Origin: Marisa cornuarietis
Taxonomy: Eukaryota; Mollusca; Gastropoda; Architaenioglossa; Ampullariidae
NCBI GenBank assembly: GCA_004794655.1
Contig: SMMW01000534.1
Span: 1,061,501-1,125,500 of the forward strand
Direction: 5' to 3'
DNA: 64,000 nt
Shown: one piece after another, positions 62,101-64,000 of the stretch
Position numbering within the stretch: the first letter of the stretch is position 1
How the letters are laid out: each line of letters starts with the position of its first letter
The notes under the pieces: generated by a model
What the model saw: only the letters and a program-made list of their open reading frames with translations
Database searches by the model: none
Told to the model about the DNA's origin: nothing
Program-made: the position numbers and the translations under genes

Positions 62101-63701
62101 AGAAGAAGGGATATATAAGGGTAGGGGAGATTATACGAGTTCTTGAGCAAACTAGAAAGGGCAAGAGAAGATTTTCTTAATTCGATGCAAGTAAATAAAT
62201 GAATGAAGAAAAATGTTAATGGTTGGCACTTTTTGAATACTCCATTATGAAAAAGAAAGCAGGCCCATGATTCTTTTCTCTTTTTACATAGCGTTTTATA
62301 ATATCATGTGATCATCTACTTTTGATCTAAAGTCTAAAGTTGTTGTGGTTGATTGCTTCACAGGCACAATCACAGATTGATTTGGAGAACTGGATTCGAG
62401 CAATACACTCAGCTTGTGCATCGTCTTTTGCTCGGCAACATGGTAAAGACAACACGCTTAAGCTTCTGAGTACAGAGCTTCAGAAACTGGAGACAAACAT
62501 TGACACTGTAAGTACTGACAGCAAGTGTATTTGCACAGAAATGGTCTGAGAACTGATAGACAAATGTCTTGCTTCTTAGAGATGGCTGTTTTATATACTA
62601 AGAAATACTCACATAAATTATAAAAATCACAGACACTTTGCATAGATGCAAAACCTGAAACTAATGAAATACCAACATATATAAACCTTACGTGGACTGA
62701 TAGAACATGTGGGCAAAAAGTTATCACTGGTAAGTCATTTACACATTTAATAGATGTAAGTCATCTTATTAGCAATAATTTACATGTATAATGAAAGATA
62801 TCAATCATGAAGATGCTGTGGCTTTGGTTTTAAGCACAGATATCTACCAACAATCCACTTACACATGTAGATATCTACCAACAATCCACTTACATATGTA
62901 GATGAAAGAGCTGCTGAATCAGTTTTGAGATGCTGCGTATATGTAGTACATCTCTCACTTACTGGTGTAGGCACACGTCCACACCCTGACACAAAACCTC
63001 TTTCTTATTTCTTTCCCTCAAAGATGATAAAAGATTTCCAACATATTGTTAGAAAGCATAAGCAGCTTAAGCTGAAAATTAGCCCTGATTTCTGCAAATG
63101 TATTTCCTTGCTCTTGAGAACACATTGTGAAGAACAGAGTGCAAGGTTGCCATCCATCAAAGTATTAAGATGAAGAAGGCAAAAGTAAAAAAAAGCAACA
63201 AAAACCCACCACACTTATCCAATTACAAAGTTGAAAAAGAACAAATGTTAATTCCGAGGGAATATAAAAATAAGTTTCTCTAATGGAATAAAACTGAGTA
63301 CATGTAGAACCATGTAGACGAGAAGAAAAAAAGAAAACCAATGTTAACATGTATTTTATGGTATGCACAAAATGCAAAATATCAATATTTCCACAAGATA
63401 AAATGGCTTGATGAAAATATAATGATATTTACCCTAGAAAGTTTTTTTTCTTTTTTATTTCTGAGTCACTAATTTCATACTAGACACAATTCAGGCTCTC
63501 TCTGTCCCTTATCTCCAGGATGTGAAGATGAGGAAGATGGCAGAGCTGCAGATGACAGTGGTGACAGATCCGCGCAGCCGCATTGCTATAGTAAAGCAGA
63601 TTGCCCAGTGGGAGGAGAATCTAGAAAAGCTGTACATTGACCAATATCGTTTCCGTTGTTACATTGCTTCACTACAGGGCACAGAGCTGCCTAATCCAAA
63701 G
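49989..63701 (+). CDS. sif: Tiam1/still life-type Rac GEF, internal part (six exons, both ends missing)
   Basis: Six exons join into one uninterrupted reading frame of about 278 residues. Every intron has GT..AG ends, and the phases match at each junction (0 after exon 1, 2 after exon 2, 1 after exon 3, 0 after exons 4 and 5). The product runs from a Ser/Asp/Glu-rich linker through a complete PH domain into a coiled-coil extension. Family hallmarks are RKAG before the PH domain, [51 protein letters not shown] and ELPNPK. In animals Tiam/sif proteins activate Rac at cell junctions and synapses. The PHn-CC-Ex module binds membrane and scaffolds such as Par3. The catalytic DH-PH unit must lie beyond 64000, and the N-terminus upstream of 49989. 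Introns are 7200, 2154, 1994, 518 and 1011 bp. Confidence 0.93.
51381..51409. repeat. Alternating (GT)n(GC)n tract
   Basis: About 29 bases of strictly alternating pyrimidine-purine sequence, GT then GC, a composition able to adopt Z-DNA. Confidence 0.9.
51677..51998. repeat. Minisatellite, about 40-bp unit, 8 copies
   Basis: Each unit carries ATGACACGTGGTTCACTTAC, then A(C/T)ATTAAGGACTGTGT with a variable end. Eight consecutive copies differ by a few bases and small indels. The CACGTG E-box core recurs in seven of the eight. Confidence 0.95.
54006..54252. repeat. Minisatellite, 49-50-bp unit, 5 copies
   Basis: Units start at 54006, 54056, 54106, 54155 and 54204. Each begins GGCTGCACACTCGGGGTATC and continues CAGTGATGAAAGGTAGAATG. 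Diverged related units flank the array on both sides (about 53944-54000 and 54253-54310), both containing GAAGGTAAAATGTTTCTT. Minus-strand periodic frames over it are artefacts. Confidence 0.95.
55870..56020 (+). mobile_element. LINE 3' tail remnant
   Basis: The segment ends GAAGAGCACTATATAAATCT and then TCATTATTATTATTAC, the same kind of end as the element at 47968-48209. No coding part is left. Confidence 0.5.
57320..57429 (+). CDS. sif: sif/Tiam exon b: acidic linker leading into the PH domain
   Basis: The acceptor CGTCCTTAG opens a phase-0 exon of 36 codons plus GG, and the donor is GTTAGT. It starts [20 protein letters not shown] and ends in AIRKAG after the join. The RKAG just before a PH domain is shared by fly sif and vertebrate Tiam1. 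An open reading frame continues past the donor for about 40 more codons to a stop near 57557. That would give a truncated protein if the intron were retained, but the exact phase match to exon c argues for splicing at 57429. Confidence 0.88.
57430..59583 (+). other. sif intron b (2.15 kb)
   Basis: Bounded by GTTAGT and CAACAG. Mostly AT-rich unique-looking sequence with a degenerate repeat at 58703-58920 that reads as KKDV(S/T)EIKL-like peptides. A long T tract at 58262-58279 and several small frames without recognisable features complete it. Confidence 0.75.
58703..58920 (+). repeat. Degenerate repeat reading as KKDV(S/T)EIKL peptides
   Basis: GATGAAGAAAGATGTTTCTG and related units of about 36-48 bp recur. 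From 58704 a frame is open for 46 codons ([15 protein letters not shown], then KKDVSEIKL and KKDVTEINL) to a TGA at 58842, preceded by a T9 tract and AG at 58692-58702. It could be a cryptic exon, but the repetition and the early stop favour a minisatellite. Confidence 0.6.
59584..59753 (+). CDS. sif: sif/Tiam exon c: first half of the N-terminal PH domain
   Basis: The acceptor TTCTCACAACAG is followed by 170 bases that complete a Gly codon and encode [10 protein letters not shown], a KKKK run, [18 protein letters not shown] and [24 protein letters not shown]. The donor is GTAGGT, exit phase 1. These are the first beta strands of PHn. The Lys-rich loop after the first strand is where Tiam-type PH domains gather positive charge to bind phosphoinositides. 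The W-K-x-Y-W-V core and TTLLFF strand are among the most conserved parts of the family, so this exon gives the firmest identification in the window. Confidence 0.95.
59754..61747 (+). other. sif intron c (2.0 kb)
   Basis: Bounded by GTAGGT and TTTCAG. AT-rich, with a GT/GA tract near 60964-60990 and short CA tracts near 61627-61655. No exon-like segment recognised. Confidence 0.75.
61748..61845 (+). CDS. sif: sif/Tiam exon d: middle strands of the PH domain
   Basis: The acceptor CTGGTTTCAG and donor GTGAGA bound 98 bases that complete a Val codon and encode 32 residues, including [18 protein letters not shown] and GDAYLFQ. The P-E-H-P-K-(R/K) motif and the DA(Y/F)LFQ strand are family signatures. 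Where vertebrate Tiam1 has FCLS this copy has FSLS, a conservative change in a core strand. Exit phase is 0. Confidence 0.93.
61846..62363 (+). other. sif intron d (518 bp)
   Basis: Bounded by GTGAGA and TTCACAG. Nothing recognisable inside. Confidence 0.75.
62364..62507 (+). CDS. sif: sif/Tiam exon e: PH C-terminal helix and start of the coiled coil
   Basis: The acceptor TTGCTTCACAG and consensus donor GTAAGT bound exactly 48 codons, phase 0 at both ends. It encodes [19 protein letters not shown], then [16 protein letters not shown] and [13 protein letters not shown]. The Trp in ENW is the invariant C-terminal-helix tryptophan of PH domains. The Leu-spaced segment after it ([15 protein letters not shown]) is the first part of the coiled coil that makes up the CC part of PHn-CC-Ex. 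Confidence 0.94.
62508..63518 (+). other. sif intron e (1.0 kb)
   Basis: Bounded by GTAAGT and CTCCAG. It holds a 31-bp tandem duplication at 62838-62900 and otherwise AT-rich sequence. Confidence 0.75.
62838..62900. repeat. 31-bp tandem duplication
   Basis: AGATATCTACCAACAATCCA followed by CTTACACATGT is repeated once with a single C to T change. Confidence 0.93.
63519..63701 (+). CDS. sif: sif/Tiam exon f: coiled coil and extension
   Basis: The acceptor TTATCTCCAG and donor GTACGA bound 61 codons in phase 0. Blocks are [48 protein letters not shown] and GTELPNPK. This matches the Tiam/sif coiled-coil extension that closes PHn-CC-Ex. In vertebrate proteins this module recruits the GEF to Par3, CD44 or JIP-type partners. 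The frame ends at PNPK and splices to an exon beyond the window, so Ras-binding, PDZ and DH-PH exons should follow after 64000. Confidence 0.95.
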
Positions 63702-64000
63702 GTACGATGTAGAACTGTCAGTTCTGTCCCTTGCCTGGTACTGATTGTTAGGACACTCGATGGCTGCAGCAGCTGACAAGGTTGTCTACAGTTGCAAGAC
63801 TAGTTAAATTGTGGTTATTCATCGAAGAACTTCATTGGTTTTTATTGGTCTGGTATCATAAATAGCCAGTTGGTCAAGATAGCTGTGCAGCGAACAACTT
63901 TGTTGTAGGATGGGAGTAAAATGGGTCCTTGAGTCAGGTTTTGTATCTGAGGTAGAAAGAATTGAGGTCTTGGAGCCATAGAATCTGCAGTGATTCTAAG
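63702..64000 (+). other. Start of the next sif intron (window end)
   Basis: Begins with donor GTACGA and runs off the window. No further exon is seen. Confidence 0.7.

Overview
This is eukaryotic nuclear DNA. It has spliced exons with GT/AG boundaries, very abundant microsatellites and minisatellites, tRNA-derived SINEs, LINE remnants, solo LTRs and a decayed hAT transposon. The conserved gene, the SINE sequences and the repeat style fit a lophotrochozoan, most likely a gastropod mollusc. That placement is an inference and could not be checked by a search.

One conserved host gene is clear. Six plus-strand exons at 49989-50119, 57320-57429, 59584-59753, 61748-61845, 62364-62507 and 63519-63701 join in consistent phase. 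Together they encode about 278 internal residues of a Tiam1/still life (sif) type Rac guanine-nucleotide exchange factor: a serine/acidic linker, the N-terminal PH domain (PHn) and most of the coiled-coil/extension module. The N-terminus lies upstream, and the Ras-binding, PDZ and catalytic DH-PH domains lie downstream of the window.

The first 50 kb hold no other gene that I can identify. They are intergenic DNA, a very long 5' intron of the same gene, or both. Layout: 1-1545, tandem repeats then a CpG-richer promoter-like stretch with two phase-compatible but unproven short first exons; 1.5-15 kb, microsatellites, a (GAT)n/(CAT)n inverted pair, and two weak unidentified coding-like segments at 8.0 and 8.7 kb; 15.1-20.8 kb, two minisatellites and a solo LTR; 21-27 kb, a SINE and a decayed RNase-H-bearing LINE carrying a nested second LINE fragment; 29518-33519, a complete but broken hAT element with an exact 8-bp target duplication; 38-43 kb, SINEs, a possible THAP-like scrap, a second solo LTR of the same family and a dispersed repeat; 45-49 kb, a small hypothetical secreted ORF and LINE 3' ends. 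Introns of the sif gene carry more minisatellites and LINE tails.

I did not find a new multi-gene system. The best-supported discoveries are structural: the hAT insertion with its target duplication, two sibling solo LTRs with exact 5-bp target duplications, a LINE-in-LINE nest, a three-copy dispersed repeat, and several unusual tandem arrays.
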